From Chromobacterium haemolyticum DSM 19808 (lineage in GTDB: Bacteria; Pseudomonadota; Gammaproteobacteria; Burkholderiales; Chromobacteriaceae): a DNA stretch of 64,000 nt. How positions within the stretch are numbered: position 1 is the first letter of the stretch; every line of letters begins with the position of its first letter. The DNA lies in assembly GCF_000711885.1 (NCBI RefSeq), contig NZ_JONK01000016.1, positions 51,307 to 115,306 on the forward strand. The letters are read 5' to 3'. The position numbers were made by a program, and so were the translations under genes. Under the pieces are notes generated by a model. It was not told the DNA's origin. It did no database searches and saw nothing but the letters and a program-made list of their open reading frames with translations. This document shows, one piece after another, positions 56,566 to 64,000 of the stretch.

Positions 56566-56705
56566 GAACCTGTTCAAAGTCTGCTGCGCTTCAGCGACAC
56601 CCCGCTGAACCCCTCTTCGAAATACTCATCTTCCCTATGTACATTCCGCTTTCTCAGCGGTTTTCGCCTTGTCTCGCTCTCGCTCGCGCGACGTTGAACA
56701 GGCTC
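56566..56705 (+). mobile_element. MITE-like element, copy D
   Basis: About 140 bp. The left end GAACCTGTTCAAAGTCT and right end CGACGTTGAACAGGCTC are the inverted ends; TTA follows on the right (56706-56708), CAA stands on the left. It shares the CCGCTTTCTCAG and TTTTCGCCTTGTCTCGCTC core with copies A-C. It lies between the aminotransferase promoter and the next terminator, touching no gene. Confidence 0.8.
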
Positions 56706-56727
56706 TTAAGAAGCCATTCAAAAAGAA

Positions 56728-56749
56728 AAAGGAGGCCGAGGCCTCCTTT
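56728..56749 (-). terminator. Terminator of the Lys/Ala-repeat gene
   Basis: AAAGGAGGCC-ga-GGCCTCCTTT, a perfect palindrome, with T-rich sequence following on the minus strand. Confidence 0.85.
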
Positions 56750-56806
56750 GAGTCTTGGCCTCCCTGAGGGGCCTATTTTTTTAGCGAGCCAGACGCGGGG
56801 TCCGGT

Positions 56807-57427
56807 TTATTTGGCAGCCGATGCAGCGGCCTTTTTGGCCTTGCCGGCGTGCTTCTTGTGTTGAGCGGGCTTTTTCTCCGCTTTCTTGGCCGGAGCGGAG
56901 GCTTCGGCTTTAGCGGCCTGGGCTTTTTGCGCCGGAGCGGAAGCTACCTTTTTAGCGTGCTTGGCGTGCGGCTTTTTAGCGGCGTGCTTCTTGGCCGGAG
57001 CGGAAGCTTCAGCCTTGGCGGCCTGGGCTTTCTGAGCGACGGCGGAAGCGGCCTTCTTCGCATGCGGCTTCTTAGCGGCGTGCTTGGCCTTGGCCGGAGC
57101 GGAAGCTTCAGCCTTGGCGGCTTGGGCTTTCTGAGCGGCGGCGGAGGCGGGCTTCTTCGCATGCGGCTTCTTAGCGGCGTGCTTCTTGGCCGGAGCGGAG
57201 GCTTCAGCCTTGGCGGCCTGGGCTTTTTGCGCCGGAGCGGAAGCGGCTACCTTTTCGCCTTTCTTGGCGTGGTGGATCTTGGCCGGGTGCTTTTCAGCTT
57301 TCTTGGCGGCCGGAGCCATTTTGGCTACCGGAGCGGAAGCGGTCGGCTTGGCGGTTTCGGCGGCGAAACCAGCAGCGGAGCTCAGGCCGAAAGCGGCGGT
57401 CAGGGCAAGCAGAGTCAGTTTGTTCAT
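56807..57427 (-). CDS. Secreted Lys/Ala-rich repeat protein (histone H1-like composition)
   Basis: A 206-residue, strongly basic protein. Residues 1-22 form a clear Sec signal peptide (LTLLALTAAFGLSSAAGFAA). The rest is low-complexity Lys/Ala/Pro, with four copies of AQKAQAAKAEASAPA at about 66, 98, 131 and 166, joined by KKHAAKKPHAKK-type segments, a repeat of about 32-35 residues. Composition is that of histone H1-like proteins, but the signal peptide argues for an envelope or secreted location. The function is unknown. Confidence 0.75.
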   Translation of the reverse strand: MNKLTLLALTAAFGLSSAAGFAAETAKPTASAPVAKMAPAAKKAEKHPAKIHHAKKGEKVAASAPAQKAQAAKAEASAPAKKHAAKKPHAKKPASAAAQKAQAAKAEASAPAKAKHAAKKPHAKKAASAVAQKAQAAKAEASAPAKKHAAKKPHAKHAKKVASAPAQKAQAAKAEASAPAKKAEKKPAQHKKHAGKAKKAAASAAK

Positions 57428-57584
57428 GATGCATCTCCAGTTTCAGGCTTGGGAACCTTGGGCTCCCGTTCACCGATCACATCGCGCCGGATTCGGCGCT
57501 TCCTTGAGACGTATCCTAGCCCTGCCCCCGCCCCGGGTCTGTTAGTCGCTTGTAAGCCCGTGTAACGTCAAGTACGGCATGCTC

Positions 57585-58292
57585 TCACCGCTTCCTCTTC
57601 GCGGTCGTCACCTGATACACCCCGCCAAACAAGGTGCGCTTGCTCCAGTCGAAACCATCAGCCTCTTGCGCGTAGTCGCGGATCTCATGATTCCACAACG
57701 CCTCGGCGAACGGCTCCAGCACGCGGTTCACCCATTTGAGCAGCCAGCCTATCGGCTGCCACGGCTTGGGCCTATGGTAATCGACGAAGACCGCGCGGCC
57801 GCCGGGCGGCACTTGCGACAGCATATTGTCGACGATGGCGCGCTTCAGATGATCCGGCACCTCGTGCAGCAGGAAGAAGCTGCAAATCAAGTTGAAATCG
57901 TCGGATTCCAGCCGGTAATTGCCGGCGTTGGCGCGCACCACCGCGGCTTGAGGACGATCTCGCAGCTTGCGCTCGGCGTGTTCTATCTGCACCGGGGTGA
58001 TGTCGGTAAGCACAAAGCGCCCGTCCCGGCCCGCCCGGTCCGCGGCCCGCTGCACCAGGTCGCCGTAGACATGAGCCACCTGCCACACCTTGTCGCCGGG
58101 CCGGATCTGCTCCAGATAGGCGCGCATCAGTCTTTGATCGTTGAAGAACAGCAACACGCGCACAACCAGGTTGCGATCCAGCCAGCCGGCCTTGCGCGGG
58201 TTGACGTAAGCCCAGTCGTATACCTGGGTCATATATTCCGGCACGCCCTCGTAATACGGGTCTACCGGCAGCTTGGGGTGGTTTTGGGTCAT
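57585..58292 (-). CDS. rquA: Candidate rhodoquinone biosynthesis protein RquA
   Basis: A 235-residue protein of the class I methyltransferase fold. It has the marks of RquA rather than UbiE/UbiG: an N-terminal YDWAYVNPRKAGWLDR segment, motif I changed from the usual GxGxG to VAHVYGDL, FFLLHEVPD, VFVDYHRPKPW, and the C-terminal LEPFAEALW and KRTLFGGVYQ. RquA converts ubiquinone to rhodoquinone, used for anaerobic fumarate reduction. The ATG at 58292 was chosen as the first ATG; no good ribosome-binding site is seen. The call rests on remembered family motifs and should be verified. Confidence 0.72.
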   Translation of the reverse strand: MTQNHPKLPVDPYYEGVPEYMTQVYDWAYVNPRKAGWLDRNLVVRVLLFFNDQRLMRAYLEQIRPGDKVWQVAHVYGDLVQRAADRAGRDGRFVLTDITPVQIEHAERKLRDRPQAAVVRANAGNYRLESDDFNLICSFFLLHEVPDHLKRAIVDNMLSQVPPGGRAVFVDYHRPKPWQPIGWLLKWVNRVLEPFAEALWNHEIRDYAQEADGFDWSKRTLFGGVYQVTTAKRKR

Positions 58293-58416
58293 CGCGCAGC
58301 CATCTGAAAGCAAGAAAGCTCCAGACTAGCAAAACCGGCCGGCGATATTTTTGAGGCAAGCCAAGAAAGCTGGCGGATAGGCCGGCTGCCGCCGGCCTTT
58401 AGAATGGCGGAGACGC

Positions 58417-59190
58417 TCAATCCGCCAGCGTCAGCACCACCGGAGTATGGTCCGACGGCCGCTCCCACTTACGCGGCGCCTTGTCGATCACGCAGTCCAG
58501 CGCCCGCGGCTTCAACGCGTCGCTGACCAGGATATGGTCGATGCGCACGCCCTTGTTGCGGCGGAACATCATCGCGCGGTAATCCCACCAGCTGTATTGC
58601 TTCTCCTCCTGATTGAACAGTCGGAAGCTGTCGCTCAGGCCCAACGCGATCAGACTGCGGAAGGATTCTCGCTCCGGCGTGCTGCACAGCACTTGCTCGT
58701 GCCAGCTTTCCGGGTCGTACACATCGCGGTCTTCCGGAGCGATATTGTAGTCGCCCAACAGCAGCAGCTGCGGGTGGCGCTGCAACTCGGCGGCGACATA
58801 GCGCTCCAGATTGGCCAGCCATTCCAGCTTGTACGGATACTTGGGCGAATCCACCGCCTCGCCGTTGACGAAATAGCCGCAGATCACCCGAATGCCGTTC
58901 ACCGTGGCGGCAATCACTCGGCGCTGCTCGTCACCGTAATCCGGGATGCCGCACACCACGTCCTCCAGCTCCAGCGGCGCACGGGCCAGAATGGCCACGC
59001 CGTTGTAGGTTTTCTGGCCGAACCAGGCGGCGCGATAGCCGGCCGCTTCGATCTCGGCCAGCGGAAACACATCCTGATCCATTTTCAGTTCTTGCAGGCA
59101 GAGCACATCCACCGGGCTGTCGGACAGCCATTGGATCACCTGCGGCAGGCGGACCTTGAGGGAATTGACGTTCCAGGTGGCAAAACGCAT
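58417..59190 (-). CDS. xth: Exodeoxyribonuclease III
   Basis: An AP endonuclease/3'-5' exonuclease of the ExoIII family, 257 residues. Motifs: ATWNVNSLK (about 4-12), LQELKMD (catalytic Glu, about 34), GDYNIAPED, RIDHILVS and the final SDHTPVVL. GGAG 9 nt upstream and the conserved MRFATWN fix the start at 59190. It is probably involved in base-excision repair with MutM. Confidence 0.94.
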   Translation of the reverse strand: MRFATWNVNSLKVRLPQVIQWLSDSPVDVLCLQELKMDQDVFPLAEIEAAGYRAAWFGQKTYNGVAILARAPLELEDVVCGIPDYGDEQRRVIAATVNGIRVICGYFVNGEAVDSPKYPYKLEWLANLERYVAAELQRHPQLLLLGDYNIAPEDRDVYDPESWHEQVLCSTPERESFRSLIALGLSDSFRLFNQEEKQYSWWDYRAMMFRRNKGVRIDHILVSDALKPRALDCVIDKAPRKWERPSDHTPVVLTLAD

Positions 59191-59612
59191 CGGCGGGCTC
59201 TCCAAATGTTTTTCATGCAAAGGCCGACACCATAACCGCAGCGCGCGGCACTGCCAAGCTTTGGGCGGCGACAGTCGTTGACGTCGATTATTTAATGGTT
59301 GATTAAACAAAAGTGTTTAAAAAAATAAACAACAGCCGGACGACGGTAATTTGCCAAGGCCCGGAATGCCGGCCTATGATCGAAAGCGTCGTTGTAACCG
59401 GAGCAAGTTCTTGACTATCAAGCACAAGCAGCACGACGCGCAACAAGCATTATGCCCGACGCGCAATCCCAACCGTCCTCGTCTGGCGCCGTTGACGCCG
59501 CCCTTCTCGATGCGAACTCCCACCTTCCAGCGCCGCCACATCTTGCAGCCGCTGACGCCGTCCGCCAAACCAGAGCGAGATAGCTGAATCTTTTAGCCGC
59601 GCGATCCGCGGC
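59191..59612. other. Intergenic region upstream of xth
   Basis: About 420 bp. An AT-rich stretch at 59285-59335 probably holds the xth promoter. Short + strand frames (for example 59453-59584, 43 codons) have no ribosome-binding site and no recognisable motif. Confidence 0.4.
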
Positions 59613-59645
59613 AAAAAAAAGGCGCCTCCGTCTACACGGAGGCGC
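59613..59645 (-). terminator. Terminator downstream of prlC
   Basis: On the minus strand GCGCCTCC and GGAGGCGC pair around an 8-nt loop and are followed by eight T. A second GC hairpin (59596-59612) follows. Confidence 0.85.
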
Positions 59646-59796
59646 GCAATAGACACTATATCAATCTACCCTGATATGCGTCTGGCTCGCTTGCTGCTCT
59701 GGAGATAACCCACTGAGCAAAAAATTAGAGCCGCGACGCTTCACAAGAGTTCCGGCAAAGACCGGAATATTTTTCCCCCGGCATAAAACGACCGTT

Positions 59797-61830
59797 TCAA
59801 ACCGTCTCCACCATGCCGGAATGGCGCAGCAAGGCGTCGATCTGCGGATCGCGGCCACGGAAAGCGCGGAAGGACTCCAGCGCCGGACGGCTGCCGCCCA
59901 CCGCCAGAATCTCGTCCCAGAAGCGCTTGCCGGTGTCCGGATTGGCGCCGCCTGCCTCCTCGAAAGCCGCATAGGCGTCCGCGGACAGCACTTCCGCCCA
60001 TTTGTAGCTGTAATAGCCGGCCGAATAGCCGCCGGCGAAGATGTGGCTGAAGCTATTGGGGAAGCGGTTATAGGCCGGCGGGAAGTTCACCGCCACCTCG
60101 CGGCGCACCTCGTCCAGCAAGGCCAGCCAGTCGCCCTTGTCGGCGTCGAATACGCTGTACAGCTGCAGGTCGAACAGCGCGAACTCCAGCTGGCGCACCG
60201 TAGCCATGCCGCTCTGGAAGTTCTTTGCCGCCAGCATCTTGTCGAACAGCTCGCGCGGTAAAGTCGCCCCGCTGTCCACATGGCTAGTCATACCCTGCAC
60301 CACGTCCCATTCCCAGGCGAAGTTTTCCAGGAACTGGCTGGGCAACTCCACCGCGTCCCACTCCACGCCGTTGATGCCCGCCACGCCCAGTTCATCGACG
60401 CGGGTCAGCATATGGTGCAGACCGTGGCCGAACTCGTGGAACAAGGTGATCACTTCGTCGTGGGTGAACAGCGCCGGCTTGTCGCCCACCGGACGGGTAA
60501 AGTTGCAGGTCAGATAGGCGATAGGCGTCTGCACCTGGCCGCTCTTGCTTCGGCGGCCGCGCGCGTCGTCCATCCAGGCGCCGGAACGCTTGCCGTCGCG
60601 GGCGTACAAATCGAAATAGAAGCTGCCGATCAGTTGGCCGTCTTTGTGGATGTCGAAGAAGCGCACGTCCGGATGCCAGACCGGCGCGCTGCTTGGACGC
60701 ACTTCCACGCCAAACAGCGTGGACACCACGCCGAACAGGCCGGGCAGCACCTTGCTTTCCGGGAAGTATTGCTTCACTTCTTGCTCGGAGAAGGCGTAAC
60801 GCGCCACGCGCAGCTTTTCCGCGGCGTAGGCCAGATCCCAGGCTTCCAGCTTGGCCAGGCCCAGTTCGGCGGCGGCGAAGGCTTCCAGTTCCTGGCGGTC
60901 CTTGACCGCGAACGGCTTGGCGCGCGCGGCCAGATCGCGCAGGAAGGCGATCACCTGTTCCGGGCTTTCCGCCATCTTGGTGAACAAGGACAGTTCGGCG
61001 AAGTTGGCGAAGCCCAGCAGCTGGGCTTCCTCGCGCGCCAGTTGCAGCTTTTCGCGGATGATGGGGCTGTTGTCGCGTTCGGCCGGGCCGAACTCCGAGG
61101 CGCGCTGCACATTGGCCTGATACAGCTTTTCGCGCAGCGCGCGGTTGTCCGCGTACTGCAACACCGGGAAATAGAACGGGAACTGCAGGGTGATCTTGTA
61201 GCCGCTCTTATCATCGCCGGCCGCGGCGGCGGCGAACAGTTCCAGCGAATCCTCGGGCACGCCGGACAGCTCGGCCTTGTCCTCGATGTACAGGCTGAAG
61301 GCGTCGGTGGCGTCCAGCACGTTCTGCTCGAACTTGGCGGACAGCTCGGCCAGCCGCGTCTGAATGGCGGCAAAACGCTCTTTCTCCGCCTGCGGCAGTT
61401 CCGCGCCGGACAGGCGGAAATCACGCAGATCGTTGGAAACGATTTTCTTGCGCGCCGCGCTGTAGCCGTCATGCTCGGGACTGGCCGCCAGCGCCTTGAA
61501 GCGAGCGTACAAATCCAGGTTCTGGCCCATCTCGGTCCAGAACTCGGAAATGCGAGGAATATTGGCGTTGTAAGCCTCGCGCAGCTCCGGCGTGTTCACC
61601 ACCGCGTTCAGATGGCCCACCACGCCCCAGGCGCGGCTGAGATGCTCGGTGGCGTCGGTCAGCGGATCGACGAAGCTTTCCCAGCAGGGCGCGCCCTGCT
61701 CCGCGGTCAGCCGCGCCACCGCGGCGCGCGCGGCGGACAGCAATTCGTCGATGGCGGGGGAAATGTGCTCCGGTTTGATCTCCGCGAAACGGGTCAGTCC
61801 GGAAAAGTCCAGCAAGGGGTTCTGGCTCAT
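59797..61830 (-). CDS. prlC: Oligopeptidase A (M3 metallopeptidase)
   Basis: A cytoplasmic zinc endopeptidase of 677 residues, the normal length. The zinc site HEFGHGLHHML lies at about 464-474, with the third-ligand Glu region NGVEWDAVELPSQFLENF downstream, and the C-terminal FAGGYSAGYYSYKWAEVLSAD substrate-site segment. It degrades peptides released by other proteases, including cleaved signal peptides. It is divergent from the carbonic anhydrase gene. Confidence 0.95.
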   Translation of the reverse strand: MSQNPLLDFSGLTRFAEIKPEHISPAIDELLSAARAAVARLTAEQGAPCWESFVDPLTDATEHLSRAWGVVGHLNAVVNTPELREAYNANIPRISEFWTEMGQNLDLYARFKALAASPEHDGYSAARKKIVSNDLRDFRLSGAELPQAEKERFAAIQTRLAELSAKFEQNVLDATDAFSLYIEDKAELSGVPEDSLELFAAAAAGDDKSGYKITLQFPFYFPVLQYADNRALREKLYQANVQRASEFGPAERDNSPIIREKLQLAREEAQLLGFANFAELSLFTKMAESPEQVIAFLRDLAARAKPFAVKDRQELEAFAAAELGLAKLEAWDLAYAAEKLRVARYAFSEQEVKQYFPESKVLPGLFGVVSTLFGVEVRPSSAPVWHPDVRFFDIHKDGQLIGSFYFDLYARDGKRSGAWMDDARGRRSKSGQVQTPIAYLTCNFTRPVGDKPALFTHDEVITLFHEFGHGLHHMLTRVDELGVAGINGVEWDAVELPSQFLENFAWEWDVVQGMTSHVDSGATLPRELFDKMLAAKNFQSGMATVRQLEFALFDLQLYSVFDADKGDWLALLDEVRREVAVNFPPAYNRFPNSFSHIFAGGYSAGYYSYKWAEVLSADAYAAFEEAGGANPDTGKRFWDEILAVGGSRPALESFRAFRGRDPQIDALLRHSGMVETV

Positions 61831-61889
61831 ATTGGCATCCTGTGGGGGTATGATGGGAACTTTACCCGATTTCAGATGAGGACAGACCG

Positions 61890-62435
61890 ATGAAAAGCAA
61901 TATCCGCCCTTATGACGGGCATCAGCCGCAAATCCACGACAGCTGCTACATCGACCCGGCGGCGGTGGTCATCGGCGAAGTCTCGTTGGCGGAAGGCGCG
62001 TCGGTCTGGCCCTGTGCCGTGATCCGCGGCGACGTCAACGCCATCAGCATAGGCGAGAACTCCAACATCCAGGACTTCGCCATGCTGCACGTCAGCCACA
62101 GAAGCGCCGCGGACCCGGCCGGCGCGCCGCTGGTGATAGGCCGCAACGTCACCATCGGCCACCACGTCACCCTGCACGGCTGCACCATAGGCGACGAAGT
62201 GTTGGTCGGCATCGGCAGCATCGTGCTGGACCGCGCGGTGATCGAACCGCGGGTGCTGATCGGCGCCGGCAGCCTGGTGCCGCCGGGCAAGCGGCTGGAG
62301 TCCGGCTATCTTTATCTGGGCAACCCGGTCAAACAGGCGCGGCCGCTGACCGAAAAAGAACTGGCCTACTTCCAATACTCCGCCGAACACTACCTGCGCG
62401 TGGCGGCCAAGCACAAACCCAATCTGGAGGACTGA
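61890..62435 (+). CDS. Gamma-carbonic anhydrase family protein
   Basis: A 181-residue left-handed beta-helix protein (YrdA/PaaY type) with hexapeptide repeats. The zinc-ligand histidines appear in AMLHVSH (about 66-72) and TIGHHVTLHGC (about 88-98). It assembles as a trimer with the metal at subunit interfaces. Many members are active only under oxidising conditions or have unclear physiological roles. AGGACAG precedes the ATG. Confidence 0.88.
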   Translation: MKSNIRPYDGHQPQIHDSCYIDPAAVVIGEVSLAEGASVWPCAVIRGDVNAISIGENSNIQDFAMLHVSHRSAADPAGAPLVIGRNVTIGHHVTLHGCTIGDEVLVGIGSIVLDRAVIEPRVLIGAGSLVPPGKRLESGYLYLGNPVKQARPLTEKELAYFQYSAEHYLRVAAKHKPNLED

Positions 62436-62437
62436 AG

Positions 62438-62965
62438 ATGCAAGAGGGCGCGGAAGAACTGGAATACGTCGGCTTCTGGCTGCGGGTGCTGGCCAGCCTG
62501 GTCGACACCCTGCTGCTCTGCCTGGCACTGGCGCCGGCGATCTGGCTGCTGGCCGGCGTCAGCGGCGAAACCAACCGCGTGGCGGAAAGCGGCGACGGTT
62601 GGATGATGCAGGCCGCCATGATGCAAGGCCGCTTTGAATTGAGCCCGCTGGCCAGCCTGATGATCAACTGGGTGCTGCCCGCGGCGGCGGTGCTGGCCTT
62701 CTGGTGGTTCAAGAGCAGCACGCCGGGCAAGATGCTGCTGGGCGCTCGTATCGTGGATGCCAAAACCGGCGCGCCGATGACGCCGGGACAGGCGGCGCTG
62801 CGTTATCTAGGCTACTTCGTATCCTGCTTCCCTTTCTTGCTGGGCCTGATCTGGGTGGGCCTGGACGCCCGCAAGCAGGGCTGGCACGACAAGATCGCCG
62901 GCACCGTGGTGGTGCGGGCCAAGCGCCTGGGCAAACAGCCTGTGCGCTTTGAGCAACAAGCCTGA
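62438..62965 (+). CDS. RDD-family membrane protein
   Basis: A 175-residue protein with the RDD signature: the basic/acidic pattern GFWLRVLASLVDTLLL in the first helix (about 10-25), a second and third helix, and the final LGLIWVGLDARKQGWHDKIAGTVVV block. RDD proteins are proposed sodium/proton exchangers or transport accessories. It starts 3 bp after the carbonic anhydrase stop, so the two are co-transcribed. Confidence 0.85.
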   Translation: MQEGAEELEYVGFWLRVLASLVDTLLLCLALAPAIWLLAGVSGETNRVAESGDGWMMQAAMMQGRFELSPLASLMINWVLPAAAVLAFWWFKSSTPGKMLLGARIVDAKTGAPMTPGQAALRYLGYFVSCFPFLLGLIWVGLDARKQGWHDKIAGTVVVRAKRLGKQPVRFEQQA

Positions 62966-62974
62966 CTTTCCCTC

Positions 62975-63005
62975 GCGCCGCCAGCCCTGGCGGCGCGCTT
63001 TTCTT
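62975..63005 (+). terminator. Intrinsic terminator after the RDD gene
   Basis: GCGCCGCCA-gccc-TGGCGGCGC, perfect 9-bp stem, followed by GCTTTTCTT. Confidence 0.9.
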
Positions 63006-63212
63006 CCCCTTCCTTCCCTAGCCCCGCGCGCAAGCCCCACCCCCACTTTATTTCCAACTGCCATTAAGTACGGCTGAAAATAAAATCAAAGGTTATATAA
63101 CTACAGGGCAGCAGCGGTTACCTCCGCGGCTAGCACATCGCCATTGGGCCTGGACGTCCCACCAGACGCTCCAACTTCTCATCTGATGTTATTGATCTCA
63201 AGGAGTCCAAAC

Positions 63213-63680
63213 ATGACTATCGATCGCGATCAAAAATCCGGCCTGTTCATCGTCAGCTACAACGTCAACAAACCCGGCCAGGCGGGCGGCCTGAACCTGC
63301 GGCTGGACCTGACCGTATACACCCCGTCGCGCCACATCACCGGCCGCGCCACCATCACCCACGCCACGCTGCAGCCGCTGGTGTTCGAGCATCCGATCCA
63401 AGGGCGCTACGAAGAGCAGGGCCGCGACATCGAACTGCACCTGATAGGCGCGCCGCGCATGCACGATCAGCACGCGCAAAACCAGGCCCACGCCGCCGGC
63501 CACGCGCTGCTGGAACAGTTCTTCTTCGACGGTCAACTGAAAGACGGCTGGCAAGCCGGCAACAACTCCAAGGCGCGCTATGCCTTCTTCCAAAATCAGC
63601 AATGGCATGAGCAGCTGGGTCAGGAAGTGCGTCTGGCGGATGAAATCAACAACGCGATCAAAGCGCTGAACCTGCGCTAA
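63213..63680 (+). CDS. DUF1842-like protein
   Basis: A 155-residue cytoplasmic protein. The N-terminus (LFIVSYNVNKPGQAGGLNLRLDLTVYTPSRHITGRATITHAT) matches what I recall of DUF1842, a small beta-rich domain of unknown function. The C-terminus is helical. AAGGAG stands 7 nt before the ATG at 63213. Its TAA stop codon is the left target duplication of the following insertion sequence, so the gene is intact. Confidence 0.7.
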   Translation: MTIDRDQKSGLFIVSYNVNKPGQAGGLNLRLDLTVYTPSRHITGRATITHATLQPLVFEHPIQGRYEEQGRDIELHLIGAPRMHDQHAQNQAHAAGHALLEQFFFDGQLKDGWQAGNNSKARYAFFQNQQWHEQLGQEVRLADEINNAIKALNLR

Positions 63681-64000
63681 GAACCTGTTTACGATCTTTT
63701 TGTGAGCGATAATGGGCTGGTGAAGAGAAAATCCTACCCAAGCGACATTAGTCGAGAAAAGTTTGCCCAGATAGAGCCGCTACTACGTGGCGTACGGCGT
63801 AACACCAAACCGGTACAGCTGGATCTGTATGAAGTGTTCTGCGCAGTGCTCTATGTTCTACGCACAGGTTGTCAGTGGCGCTATCTACCGCCTGACTTTC
63901 CCAAGTGGCAGAACGTCTATGCGTATTGGCGCAAATGGACCGAACCTGACTTGCACGGCGTAAGCGTGTTGGAGCTGGCATTAAAAAAATCAGGTTGGCG
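63681..64000 (+). mobile_element. IS5-family insertion sequence, left end
   Basis: The element starts with GAACCTGTTTACGATCT, the same 17 bp as the ends of MITE copy A, preceded by TAA (63678-63680). A transposase gene begins 21 bp inside. The right part lies beyond the window. Confidence 0.85.
63702..64000 (+). CDS. IS5-family transposase, N-terminal part
   Basis: About 99 codons from a GTG (63702) to the window edge, without stop. The protein has the N-terminal DUF4096-like block of IS5 transposases: KRKSYPSDISREKFAQIEPLL, then DLYEVFCAVLYVLRTGCQWR and LPPDFPKWQNVYAYWRKW. Many relatives are made from two overlapping frames by frameshifting; the junction is not visible here. A GTG at 63720 is an alternative start. 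Confidence 0.88.
   Translation, partial: MSDNGLVKRKSYPSDISREKFAQIEPLLRGVRRNTKPVQLDLYEVFCAVLYVLRTGCQWRYLPPDFPKWQNVYAYWRKWTEPDLHGVSVLELALKKSGW

Noticed and set aside
59351..59587. 78-codon + strand frame in the xth-prlC gap
   Set aside because: No ribosome-binding site, biased basic composition, and no recognisable motif.

Overview
The window is about 64 kb of GC-rich, gene-dense bacterial DNA. Gene content and protein style point to a Chromobacterium-like member of the Neisseriales (Betaproteobacteria). Supporting genes are a Neisseria-type di-heme membrane cytochrome c5, a Neisseria-type peptidoglycan O-acetylation cluster, scattered recB and recD, and SopB/SigE-like type III secretion genes. 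The genus is inferred from this reading, not from a database search.

Layout. 1-3.7 kb: lolB (cut by the window edge), a TPR lipoprotein, mutM and a PlsC-like acyltransferase. 3.9-8.5 kb: ape1-patB-patA (peptidoglycan O-acetylation) and apaH. 8.6-19.8 kb: rep, cytochrome c5, tRNA-Arg(CCG), an ABC exporter, a Nudix protein, recD, a periplasmic solute-binding protein and polyphosphate:AMP phosphotransferase. 20-25.3 kb: recB, an SDR lacking its catalytic Tyr, and an RsuA-like protein lacking its catalytic Asp motif. 25.2-29.1 kb: glycerate kinase, an MFS transporter and a divergent CdaR regulator. 29.1-32.3 kb: a small ribbon-helix-helix/coiled-coil pair with a perfect palindromic operator, then a large HExxH protein that may be a secreted toxin or effector. 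32.4-36.7 kb: a coupled operon of a DUF485-like protein, a Na+/solute symporter, a GST, a cupin and an FAD oxidoreductase. 36.7-40.8 kb: a TPR protein and a SopB-like inositol phosphatase with its chaperone. 41-49.5 kb: a chemoreceptor, an acyl-CoA synthetase, RegA/RegB redox regulators and an OprC-type copper receptor. 49.6-53.7 kb: a QseBC-type two-component system, divergent from a plcP-agt-like lipid-remodelling pair preceded by four tandem Pho half-sites. 54.4-63.7 kb: fpr, an aminotransferase, a secreted Lys/Ala-repeat protein, a candidate rquA (rhodoquinone synthesis), exonuclease III, oligopeptidase A, a gamma-carbonic anhydrase, an RDD protein and a DUF1842-like protein. The window ends inside an IS5-family insertion sequence.

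Two observations stand out. First, four dispersed elements of about 142 bp (3.7, 19.8, 40.9 and 56.6 kb) carry terminal inverted repeats matching the end of the IS at 63.7 kb. They are flanked by TAA/TTA duplications, and in three cases including the IS the duplicated triplet is a gene's own stop codon, so insertion leaves the gene intact. Second, several genes suggest adaptation to phosphate limitation (Pho-box plcP-agt, a polyphosphate enzyme) and low oxygen (RegBA, candidate RquA, cytochrome c5). Two unlinked virulence-type genes sit as single-gene or two-gene islands among housekeeping genes.
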